Shown: piece by piece, positions 6,275 through 12,754 of the stretch
How the letters are laid out: each line of letters opens with the position of its first letter
Numbering within the stretch: position 1 is the stretch's first letter
NCBI GenBank assembly: GCA_002348045.1
Contig: DDYO01000300.1
Coordinates: 1 to 12,754 of the forward strand
Source of the DNA: Anaerolineales bacterium UBA2232
Lineage (GTDB): Bacteria; Chloroflexota; Anaerolineae; UBA2200
Reading direction: 5' to 3'
DNA length: 12,754 nucleotides
Made by a program: the position numbers and the translations under genes
Notes under the pieces: generated by a model
The model's database searches: none
What the model saw: only the letters and a program-made list of their open reading frames with translations
What the model was told of the DNA's origin: nothing

Positions 6275-9200
6275 ATGATTACCTGTCGCTTGCTACGGTT
6301 TGGTGCTATTGTAGGGGTGCTGATCGGCCTTGCCTTCATCGTTTTGGCCACGGGCTTGGTCCAAGCTGGCGACGCAAGCCTGCCCGAAGCCACAGTCTCC
6401 GGAGCCGTCCGCCACCAAGGCAGCCCTGTCGCTGGCGTAGAGGTGACCGTCGCCTGGCAGACTGACAGCCAGGACGTGATCACCGGCGCCGACGGCACTT
6501 ACAGCATTCCGGGCGTACCTACCAGCGAAGAGATCACCCTTGAGGTCCGCCCGCCGGTCGCCCAGCGACTGGCTTATCGGAACTGGCGCGGGACCCTGAC
6601 CGGTGACCTGGTCAAGGACTTCGACCTCGTCAGCGGCTACCGGCTCGAGGGAGAGTATCGAACCCCCGACGGCTCCCGATACACGGGATTTCGCCCTCGG
6701 TTGCTCGCCGTCGGCGCGCTCCTGCCGGCTGGAGAGTTCTTGGGCCCCGCCATGAACCCAGATGGATCGTTTGATGTGGTCCTGCCCCCTGGGGCTTACG
6801 CCATCGTCCGCAATGACGAGATGGAGCCCTACTTTGTGCCGCCCACGATCGTCGATCTGCGACAAGGTGAGGTACTGAGCAAGACCATCCTCCTCAGTTA
6901 TCGGCCCTCACCCCTTCCCGTTGCGCCGCCCATCGCCGACAAGATTGCGGTCGGACTGCCTGATGCGCAAGGGTGGGCGACCGTATCGGGCGCACCGGGT
7001 AGCGTCCCCCCTCTCGTAGCGGTCCTCGTGGTGAACCTGAGTGCCGGCACGCTCGATGTCACGGCATCTGACATGTCCGGCGCCTTTGCCGCGTCGCTGT
7101 TTGCGCCACCTGGCTCCTCCCTCTTGATCAAGTACGATCCGGTGGCGGAGACACTGGCCGGCCTCTATGCAACGACTGCCGATACTACGATCGACCCGTT
7201 AGATCCCTCGACGGGTGATCTCCCATCGCTGCCAGGTGCGATGATCTACGCTGGAGCGCCGCCCCTGGGAGGTGACGGGTGGCAGGCGTTCGACAGCACC
7301 GCCGGCCTCCTGCAAAGGACACCGCGCGGCTGGGCAGGCGTGCAGCTATCTGGCGTCCTTGCCACGCAACCCGGAGGTCCGCCAGGCATGAGCGTGTTGC
7401 CCGGTGAGACCATCACTATCACCGCTAGTGTGCGGGTGACGTCGCCTGATGCCACGTGCAGCTTGCCGGTCACGTTTTCCATCCAGGCCGGCCTGTCGCT
7501 GCACCGCCAGTTTAGCGCCGACGGTCGCTCCTGCCCCGGGGTGGACGATTTCTCCGCATACCTGTTCACGCCCACCGGCCTGCCGATCGAGCACAACACC
7601 CACGGAGAGGATGTGGCAATTGGCACAACTCAACTGTCCTCTTGGAGCTGCGTCAGCGATCACGTCTTCCAGAGCGCCTTGACCCTCACTGCCACGATTC
7701 CGCTCACGCTCCCAGAGGGAGTCTGGCTGCCCTTGGTCCATTTCCGCCCCAACGGTGTGCCGCTGAGCACGGATCTGCCCCTGGTCGTGGTTTGGTACCA
7801 CATCCTGGAGACCTCTTTTCTGCCGCCGCTCCGCGTCGGTGAGCCAGCCGCTCCGGTCCTGCCGATGGTCATGTTTGCCGACTATCCCAGTAACGGTCAT
7901 CGTGGCGTGGCAGCCAGGGAGGACATGGATTTCTATCGGCTCCAGACATGGGTCACGTTTCCGCCGCAGCAGGTAGTGCTGCCCCGCCTGGACGAGCGGA
8001 GCGGAGAACCCCTGAGCTACCAGCTCGAGCCTGGGTCGAACTGGCTGTCGCTCACGGACCGACGCCTCCCCCATCCCCTGCATGTGCCCCTCCTCTTCCC
8101 ATCCGGTTCGCTGACCGCCGAGGTCGTTCGGCCGGACTCTCAGGTGGAGGTACTCGGTCCCGCGCCCTTGCGGCAGTCGTCACTGCGAACGCCCACGGTG
8201 CCGGGCGGCACCCAGATCGCCCAACGAACCGGTACGGTAGGCGACATCTACCACCTGTACACAGGTGACCCCAGCTTTGCCTACTCTTTCCCCCTCGACG
8301 GTCAGTACACGATCCGCCTCTTTGGAGAGGTAGAAGACATCTACGGCAACGTCTACTTTGTCCGGGGCACCTACGACCTGGTCGCGGCGCGCATCCTCGA
8401 CCTGGCACCAGCGCAATTGCCCGGCATGCCTTACTACCAGGGAGATTTCTTGGCGCCGGGCTTGCACATCAACCCACCGGTAGCAGCCGATGTCACCCTA
8501 CAGGTGATTCATCTGCCCTTCTCCGACCCGGCGCAGGCCATCACTCACACTTTCTCTGGGCAGGCGAATCGCTTTGGTTCCTTCCAGCCGGAGGCTGGGG
8601 CGGCAGTTCGTTTTGAGACGCCAGGTGAGTTTCGGGTCGATGTAACAGCGTGCTATACCTCCCCCGATGGTGTGCGTTGGCTTGGCTCGGCCAGCTGGGG
8701 CAACGTCGTCGAAAGAACGGCGGCGCGCATCGAGGCGCACGGCCGCCGCGGCATGGACTACACTGGCTCGCCCATCGACGACCAGCCCACCTGGTTCTTC
8801 GTCGACCAGGTGCCCACGCACAAAGTCGCCGTCGACACATACGTCCCTTACTTCAGCGGCGACATCTATTGGGGCCGCCAGGACGCCCAGTTTGGCGACT
8901 CGATCCAGCCGGCGGTCACGATCCGGGACACCACCGGGCCTGGTCAAACCATCTACGACCTGCTTCGCGACTATGTGGATGATGCGGTTGGCGAGTTCCG
9001 CCGTCCTCCCAACGACGATGCGTCGTCCGCACATCTGGAGGCGCGGATCGCCATCAACGAAGCGCCCCTCTTCCTCGCGACCGACGGCAAGCGGGACCCC
9101 GCCATCTATCCCGAATCCCTACGGCTCCTGGCCTACGGCTACAATGCCTCCGAGCGCCCCAATGCGCGCGTGCGCGAGGTGATCTCCACGGACATGCTCA

Positions 9201-10246
9201 GCGTAGGCTACTGGGGCTTTGAGGATACCTACAACTACCAGATCGGTGTCCCGGCAGATGGCGACCAACCTGGCGACATCAAGTGGAATTTCGGCGGAGC
9301 GGTGCTGCGCACCCTCGATCTTCAGAATCCCATCGCCGAGTATGGCGCCTATGCTTCTTTCTGGGTGCTGCTGCCCGACGGCGACCCTGTGGGGCCGCGC
9401 ATCACCCCTCCCTTCCAGGACGCTGTTAGTTCGATCAATGGCGGTCCCATCTTTGTGCTCGGCGGTCAGGAGATCGATATGCTCTTCCTGCCGCGCGGCG
9501 TTTCCCCTGGTGACCTGCTGGAGGTGGGCGATACCGTCAGTTTCTCCGGTCACGTCGGTCCACCGCTGGACAGCCGGGTCGATGTAACCATTACCTCGCC
9601 CAGCGGCGCTCAGCACGCTGCTTCGTGGCATGCCAACAAGATCGGCTGGCTATACGACCCGACCTTTGACTTTGTAGCCCAGGAACCGGGACGCTGGACC
9701 GTGGATGTTCAGGTAGAGCATGATCGGCCCTACCTGCCGACCGGGTTGACCCCCATCCGCCACAACACCGGCACCGTCCTTGGCACCGGAGGCCGCTACG
9801 AATTCTACGTCGTTGAGCCCGACGCCCCTCGCCTGTTCCTGACCGACCCACAGCCTGGCTTCTTCACCTGGCCCGCCTGGGAGATTGAGCCAATCCTGAT
9901 CCGGGGCGTAGCGCCGGCCGGTACAACGGACGTCTACTATACCGTTTATGACAAAGGCGTCGTGATGAAACAGGGATCGCTTCTTCCCAATGCAGCGGGC
10001 ACCTTTCAGCTAACTTACGACGCCGAGGCCCTTCACGAGACATTCCCGATGCTCAGCCTCGTTGCCCGCGAAGGACGTTGGGAGGGTTTGGCTGACGAAG
10101 TGTCGATCCGGTTGCTGGCGGTCGGCGGCGGAACGCCCCGCGCCGGTGAGGTCACGCTGATCGGCGAGGAGGTGTTCATTCAGAATGACGTAAGCGGCGA
10201 GGCGCAGCGACTGTACCTGCCGCTGATACTCAAGATGACCCGTTAG
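6275..10246 (+). CDS. large secreted beta-rich protein of unknown function with YLPLIL tail
   Basis: A 1323-residue predicted exported protein. Residues 1-31 form a signal peptide: MITCRLLR, a hydrophobic core and a likely cleavage after VQA at 29-31. Residues 38-92 look like a carboxypeptidase-regulatory-like/CNA-B fold (SGAVRHQGSPVAGVEVTVAW, then GADGTYSIPGVP), and 121-207 resemble a second such unit. The rest is Pro/Gly/Thr-rich, predicted mostly beta strand, with Ig-like stretches near 1069-1150 and 1195-1290; I recognise no catalytic motif. The last residues, LYLPLILKMTR, form the hydrophobic short tail that I recall at the ends of many secreted Chloroflexota proteins. Few cysteines are present. 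It is probably a surface or extracellular structural/adhesive protein, but its function is not known. Confidence 0.85.
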   Translation: MITCRLLRFGAIVGVLIGLAFIVLATGLVQAGDASLPEATVSGAVRHQGSPVAGVEVTVAWQTDSQDVITGADGTYSIPGVPTSEEITLEVRPPVAQRLAYRNWRGTLTGDLVKDFDLVSGYRLEGEYRTPDGSRYTGFRPRLLAVGALLPAGEFLGPAMNPDGSFDVVLPPGAYAIVRNDEMEPYFVPPTIVDLRQGEVLSKTILLSYRPSPLPVAPPIADKIAVGLPDAQGWATVSGAPGSVPPLVAVLVVNLSAGTLDVTASDMSGAFAASLFAPPGSSLLIKYDPVAETLAGLYATTADTTIDPLDPSTGDLPSLPGAMIYAGAPPLGGDGWQAFDSTAGLLQRTPRGWAGVQLSGVLATQPGGPPGMSVLPGETITITASVRVTSPDATCSLPVTFSIQAGLSLHRQFSADGRSCPGVDDFSAYLFTPTGLPIEHNTHGEDVAIGTTQLSSWSCVSDHVFQSALTLTATIPLTLPEGVWLPLVHFRPNGVPLSTDLPLVVVWYHILETSFLPPLRVGEPAAPVLPMVMFADYPSNGHRGVAAREDMDFYRLQTWVTFPPQQVVLPRLDERSGEPLSYQLEPGSNWLSLTDRRLPHPLHVPLLFPSGSLTAEVVRPDSQVEVLGPAPLRQSSLRTPTVPGGTQIAQRTGTVGDIYHLYTGDPSFAYSFPLDGQYTIRLFGEVEDIYGNVYFVRGTYDLVAARILDLAPAQLPGMPYYQGDFLAPGLHINPPVAADVTLQVIHLPFSDPAQAITHTFSGQANRFGSFQPEAGAAVRFETPGEFRVDVTACYTSPDGVRWLGSASWGNVVERTAARIEAHGRRGMDYTGSPIDDQPTWFFVDQVPTHKVAVDTYVPYFSGDIYWGRQDAQFGDSIQPAVTIRDTTGPGQTIYDLLRDYVDDAVGEFRRPPNDDASSAHLEARIAINEAPLFLATDGKRDPAIYPESLRLLAYGYNASERPNARVREVISTDMLSVGYWGFEDTYNYQIGVPADGDQPGDIKWNFGGAVLRTLDLQNPIAEYGAYASFWVLLPDGDPVGPRITPPFQDAVSSINGGPIFVLGGQEIDMLFLPRGVSPGDLLEVGDTVSFSGHVGPPLDSRVDVTITSPSGAQHAASWHANKIGWLYDPTFDFVAQEPGRWTVDVQVEHDRPYLPTGLTPIRHNTGTVLGTGGRYEFYVVEPDAPRLFLTDPQPGFFTWPAWEIEPILIRGVAPAGTTDVYYTVYDKGVVMKQGSLLPNAAGTFQLTYDAEALHETFPMLSLVAREGRWEGLADEVSIRLLAVGGGTPRAGEVTLIGEEVFIQNDVSGEAQRLYLPLILKMTR

Positions 10247-10297
10247 GGGTAAGGAAAGAACCAGAGAAACTGGCGGAGGGCGGGACCTATCTCGCGC

Positions 10298-10358
10298 CTT
10301 AGTGGCAGTCCTGTAATTGAGCATCGTTGCGCTCAAGTTCGCCTCGGCAGCCACTGAG
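10298..10358 (+). other. nested stem-loop in the spacer before the GNAT gene
   Basis: CTTAGTGGC (10298-10306) pairs with GCCACTGAG (10350-10358), 9 pairs with one G-U. Inside it TTGAGC (10317-10322) pairs with GCTCAA (10331-10336) around an 8-base loop. A smaller hairpin, GCGGGA/TCTCGC with a CCTA loop, lies just upstream at 10280-10295. None has a T-run. These could protect the 3' end of the preceding mRNA or form a leader for the acetyltransferase gene. Confidence 0.4.
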
Positions 10359-10394
10359 CCCATCGGCTAGCCCGCTCACCAAGCAGGTATTCAC

Positions 10395-10400
10395 AAGGAG
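10395..10400 (+). promoter_or_regulatory. ribosome binding site supporting a TTG start
   Basis: AAGGAG lies 9 bases before TTG at 10410. The next in-frame ATG (residue 26) is inside a helix expected for the first GNAT domain and has no clear ribosome site. Confidence 0.5.
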
Positions 10401-10409
10401 AGTCACCTA

Positions 10410-11363
10410 TTGAATTCGACGGGCTATCACACTACGCACTCGCTGACATCCAGACTCTATGGATCTGAACATGACCTGCAACAGATGCAGGATATGCTGA
10501 TGGAGGGGCGTCACTGCACCGATGACTGGCACTATGCCCATGTTGGCGAGTTGCTCTTCGCGTTCTTCATGGTAGCCTGCCACTTGAACCCCAAAGAACA
10601 TATCCGCCTCTGGCACGATGATGGCAAATTGGTCGGCTATGCTATTGTGGGTGAAGATCCAGCTTTCGACTTCCAGGTGCTTCCACAGTATGAGTGGTGC
10701 GGAATAGAGGCCGAGGCTATTTCTTGGGCAGAAGCGCTTCTGGTCGAGCTCCGCCAACACAATGTACAAAGATGGGGCGGTCGTTGCGTGTCGGGTGCTC
10801 GGCAGGACAATGTAGAACGAATCGCATTCCTGGAGAAACACGGATTCCAGGTCGGGGGCGCGTTTTCCGAAGTTAACCTGTTGCGCTCTCTGGATGAGCC
10901 AATTCCCGAAATCATGGTGCCTGCTGGGCATCAGGTACGGGCCATTGCCGATGCGGGCGAAATCTCAAACCGTGCTGACGCCCAGCGCGAAGTGTGGAGC
11001 CCTTGGTCTGTGGGAGATGTCACCGACGACAATTACGCATACCTCATGCGGTTGCCGGGCTACCATCGCGAGCTCGACGTGGTTACCATCGCGCCCGACG
11101 GTGTCATTGCCGCATACGTGAATGGTTGGATTGACACACAAAACAAGATTGGCGACTTTGGTCCAGTAGGAGCCCGCCTGGCTTACCGGCGACAAGGATT
11201 GACGCGTGCGGTACTACTGGAATCTTTGCGGCGCATGAAGGCCCATGGCATGAACCGTGTATGCGTTTCGACTGGTGTTTCGAATACGCTGGCGATACGG
11301 CTCTATCAATCGGTTGGTTTTACCATCGTGAACAAGTACCTGGAGTACGTGAAAACAGAGTGA
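10410..11363 (+). CDS. GNAT-family N-acetyltransferase with two GNAT domains
   Basis: A 317-residue cytoplasmic protein predicted to transfer an acetyl group from acetyl-CoA to an unknown amine. The C-terminal GNAT domain (about 175-317) has the acetyl-CoA pyrophosphate-binding loop YRRQGLTRAVL (259-269) and the motif B end NTLAIRLYQSVGF (292-304). The N-terminal half (about 14-155) keeps a GNAT outline, with GKLVGYAIVGED (72-83) and NVERIAFLEKHGF (134-146), but its acetyl-CoA loop is poor, so this copy is probably inactive or structural. Such tandem GNAT proteins resemble mycothiol synthase in architecture, but nothing else here suggests that substrate. The TTG start rests on the AAGGAG site. 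It appears monocistronic. Confidence 0.88.
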   Translation: MNSTGYHTTHSLTSRLYGSEHDLQQMQDMLMEGRHCTDDWHYAHVGELLFAFFMVACHLNPKEHIRLWHDDGKLVGYAIVGEDPAFDFQVLPQYEWCGIEAEAISWAEALLVELRQHNVQRWGGRCVSGARQDNVERIAFLEKHGFQVGGAFSEVNLLRSLDEPIPEIMVPAGHQVRAIADAGEISNRADAQREVWSPWSVGDVTDDNYAYLMRLPGYHRELDVVTIAPDGVIAAYVNGWIDTQNKIGDFGPVGARLAYRRQGLTRAVLLESLRRMKAHGMNRVCVSTGVSNTLAIRLYQSVGFTIVNKYLEYVKTE

Positions 11364-11896
11364 GAGACAAGGAGCGGATTGGCAAGGCGGTTGGCGGATG
11401 CATTGAGGTCTGCGCCGTTCTCAAGTCCTCTTCTCGCTAACTGCCTGCTCCTCCCGAAGCGAATCCGCCCTCGCTCTGCCGTCACCACCTCCAGCCGCTA
11501 GCCTCTTGCTCTCAATTGATGAGTCAGGCATCTGACCGCAGAAAGCCAGCTAGGGCAGATCCAGGTCGGCGGTCTTCGGCAATGCCATGAGCAAGGGGAA
11601 GGTTCGCCATGTCCGCCAGCCGTTCATACGCCCTCGCCTAAGCTGACACTTCTCCGGCTTGGGCCAGTTATCCATCCTGGCCACGCAACCTCGTCAGCGC
11701 CATTGTGTGTCTTTGGCCCAAGTGCGGCGTCTCCGTGAACATGGTCGCGCCGGAACTCATTCAGACAGGGTACCTCACCCTTACACAGGAGATTTCCGCT
11801 TCGGCAGCCCTGTGATCGCACCTTGCTTGGCCAGGGGACGTCACGGACGCGATTGTCTTCTTGGCTAGCTGAGCACATGCACAGCCGGCAAGCTTC
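11364..11896. other. about 0.5 kb without a recognisable gene
   Basis: No supported gene. A distant inverted pair (GCGGATT shortly after the GNAT stop and AATCCGC near 11460) could form a long 3' stem but has no T-run. Plus-strand bases 11642-11815 are open for 58 codons without a ribosome site, and minus-strand frames around 11520-11640 are similarly open and short. Decayed coding sequence is possible, but I recognise no family. Confidence 0.45.
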
Positions 11897-11925
11897 TTGA
11901 CAGATCTTCCTAATAGCGTTATACT
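11897..11925 (+). promoter_or_regulatory. near-consensus sigma70 promoter of perR
   Basis: TTGACA (11897-11902), a 17-base spacer, then TATACT (11920-11925): a perfect -35 and a 5/6 -10. Transcription should start near 11932, about 44 bases before the ATG at 11976. Confidence 0.85.
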
Positions 11926-11931
11926 CTTTGT

Positions 11932-11946
11932 AGAGAATCATTCGCT
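11932..11946 (+). promoter_or_regulatory. candidate PerR/Fur operator at the perR transcription start
   Basis: AGAGAATCATTCGCT is a 7-1-7 interrupted palindrome (6 of 7 positions symmetric) with the perfect core GAATCATTC. The AAT-N-ATT centre matches that of the Bacillus Per box. Its position over the predicted start site suits autorepression. Binding by the downstream protein is inferred. Confidence 0.45.
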
Positions 11947-11975
11947 TTAGTCTGGAAAGAGAAGGAAGCTAGGCC

Positions 11976-12416
11976 ATGGTGGATCAACAAGCCAGGTTCG
12001 ACGCATTAGTAGGCCGACTGCGGGAGCAGGGGCACCGCTTGACGCCCCAGCGCATCGCCTTGCTGCACCTTCTGGCTGCCGGCGACGGGCATCCCAGCGC
12101 GTCCGACCTCTACCACCAGCTCCATCCCCAATTCCCTACCACCAGCCTGGGCACCATCTACAAGACACTGAACCTGCTCAAGGACATGGGCGAGGTATTG
12201 GAGTTGGGCTTTAGCGACGACGACAACCGCTACGACGGAAACAATCCCTATCCGCACCCCCACCTCACCTGCGTCCGCTGTCGCAAGATCATCGACCCCG
12301 AGGTGAGCCTGCCGGGGGACCTGGTCCAGCAGGTGGCCCAGCGGTCGGGCTACCAGATTCTCAGCCACCGGCTCGATTTCTACGGCCTGTGCCCCGATTG
12401 CCGAGATGACAGGTAG
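11976..12416 (+). CDS. perR: Fur-family transcriptional repressor, PerR type
   Basis: A 146-residue DNA-binding metalloregulator. The N-terminal winged helix (about 8-85) includes RLTPQRIALLHLL and the recognition helix region TTSLGTIYKTLNLL (55-68). The C-terminal dimerisation domain carries the structural zinc site Cys99-x2-Cys102 and Cys139-x2-Cys142. Residues that fit the regulatory metal site of Bacillus PerR (H37, D85, H91, H93, D104) are His39, Asp87, His94, His96 and Asp107. The Asp at 87 is typical of peroxide sensing by metal-catalysed His oxidation rather than of iron-sensing Fur. A ribosome site (AGAAGGAAG, 11960-11968) precedes the ATG. The next gene starts like katG, a classical PerR target, which supports the call. 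Fur or Zur remains possible. Confidence 0.9.
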   Translation: MVDQQARFDALVGRLREQGHRLTPQRIALLHLLAAGDGHPSASDLYHQLHPQFPTTSLGTIYKTLNLLKDMGEVLELGFSDDDNRYDGNNPYPHPHLTCVRCRKIIDPEVSLPGDLVQQVAQRSGYQILSHRLDFYGLCPDCRDDR

Positions 12417-12459
12417 GCCGGCGGCTACAGCCGTTCGCCTGCCTCTCTCTTCTTGTTTT
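12411..12459 (+). terminator. intrinsic terminator overlapping the perR stop codon
   Basis: AGGTAGGC (12411-12418) pairs with GCCTGCCT (12437-12444), including one G-U. After one mismatch the inner arm GGCGGC-side bases 12420-12425 pair with 12430-12435 around a TACA loop. A pyrimidine-rich tail ending in TTGTTTT follows. The stem includes the TAG stop (12414-12416), so ribosomes reaching the stop would compete with its folding. Confidence 0.65.
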
Positions 12460-12579
12460 GGGGTGTACTGTGAAGACCGAGTCGTTGTAGAGTACGACCC
12501 CTGCGAGAGTGCCGATCGCAGAAGCGAGGCTGAATACTAGTTACTGGTGAAGCATGGCTGTTATCGAGCAGACATCCTG

Positions 12580-12595
12580 GTGCGTGCGAACGCAC
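12580..12595 (+). other. GNRA-capped hairpin in the katG leader
   Basis: GTGCGT (12580-12585) pairs perfectly with ACGCAC (12590-12595) around a GCGA tetraloop of the stable GNRA class. It lies about 65 bases before the katG start. No clear promoter was found between the perR terminator and katG; an AATACT at 12533-12538 is a weak -10 candidate. Confidence 0.35.
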
Positions 12596-12661
12596 GGACG
12601 CGATGACTGACCCGGGAGGCGTCGTAACGAGGAGATCACACAGTTTGAAGGAGGAAACGGT

Positions 12662-12754
12662 ATGAGTAGTGAATCCAAAAAACCGGAGATGGGCAAGCCA
12701 GCAATTCCCATGACAGGCAGAGGTGCGTCGAACCGCGACTGGTGGCCCAACCAG
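12662..12754 (+). CDS. katG: catalase-peroxidase, N-terminal fragment cut by the window edge
   Basis: KatG is a haem enzyme of about 720-750 residues that destroys hydrogen peroxide. Only 31 codons are visible. The stretch ASNRDWWPNQ at 22-31 is the near-invariant KatG N-terminal motif that precedes LNLKILHQ, and GKPAIPMTGRG upstream resembles the family's GKCP-type leader, but with Ala where many have Cys. A strong ribosome site (AAGGAGG, 12648-12654) lies 7 bases before the ATG. The gene continues beyond the window. Its position just after perR suggests peroxide-inducible control. Integrity of the rest cannot be judged. Confidence 0.88.
   Translation, partial: MSSESKKPEMGKPAIPMTGRGASNRDWWPNQ

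Noticed and set aside
11642..11815. 58-codon open stretch with a fairly protein-like translation
   Set aside because: No start with ribosome site, no recognised family, and stops close on both sides; could only be a remnant.
11540..11875. CAGCTAG and CTAGCTG as ends of a small inverted-repeat element
   Set aside because: Seven bases only, no similarity continuing inward and no target duplication.
11624..11941. 105-codon minus-strand frame opposite the perR promoter
   Set aside because: It runs through a near-consensus promoter and operator, has no ribosome site and resembles nothing known.
1..12754. CRISPR arrays, tRNA or rRNA genes
   Set aside because: No regularly spaced repeats and no tRNA- or rRNA-like sequence recognised by eye on either strand.

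Overview
The window looks like a chromosomal segment of a GC-rich bacterium, most likely a member of the Chloroflexota (Anaerolineae/Caldilineae-like). This rests on indirect evidence: a secreted giant protein ending in a YLPLIL-type tail that I associate with that phylum, bacterial sigma70-type promoters and Shine-Dalgarno sites, and an archaeal-style mevalonate gene set in a bacterial context. The assignment is an inference, not a proof.

Region 1 (about 90-4171) is a compact four-gene operon for the entry into the mevalonate pathway: class II HMG-CoA reductase, archaeal-type HMG-CoA synthase, a thiolase-fold protein and a DUF35 zinc-ribbon/OB-fold protein. It has an extended -10 promoter, a very strong 5'-leader hairpin, a 4-bp stop/start overlap, short gaps and a clean terminator. 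The last three genes match the archaeal thiolase/HMG-CoA synthase/DUF35 channelling complex. The thiolase, however, carries Asp where the catalytic nucleophile Cys should be, and Ala in place of the Cys of the HDCF motif. This is the most unusual observation in the window.

Region 2 (4172-5984) is accessory and decayed sequence. It holds a gutted tyrosine recombinase of integron-integrase type (N- and C-terminal motifs survive, the middle is deleted), two adjacent hairpins that present the same 13-nt element in their loops, a possible 40-codon leader ORF, a GYD-domain gene, and about 0.8 kb in which I recognise nothing.

Region 3 (5985-10246) is dominated by one 1323-residue secreted beta-rich protein of unknown function, possibly preceded by a short ORF. 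Region 4 (10247-11363) holds a structured spacer and a double-GNAT acetyltransferase.

Region 5 (11364-12754) starts with a geneless stretch and then carries a peroxide-stress pair: a PerR-type Fur-family repressor with a near-consensus promoter and a 7-1-7 dyad at the transcription start, its terminator, and the first 31 codons of a catalase-peroxidase (katG) cut by the window edge.
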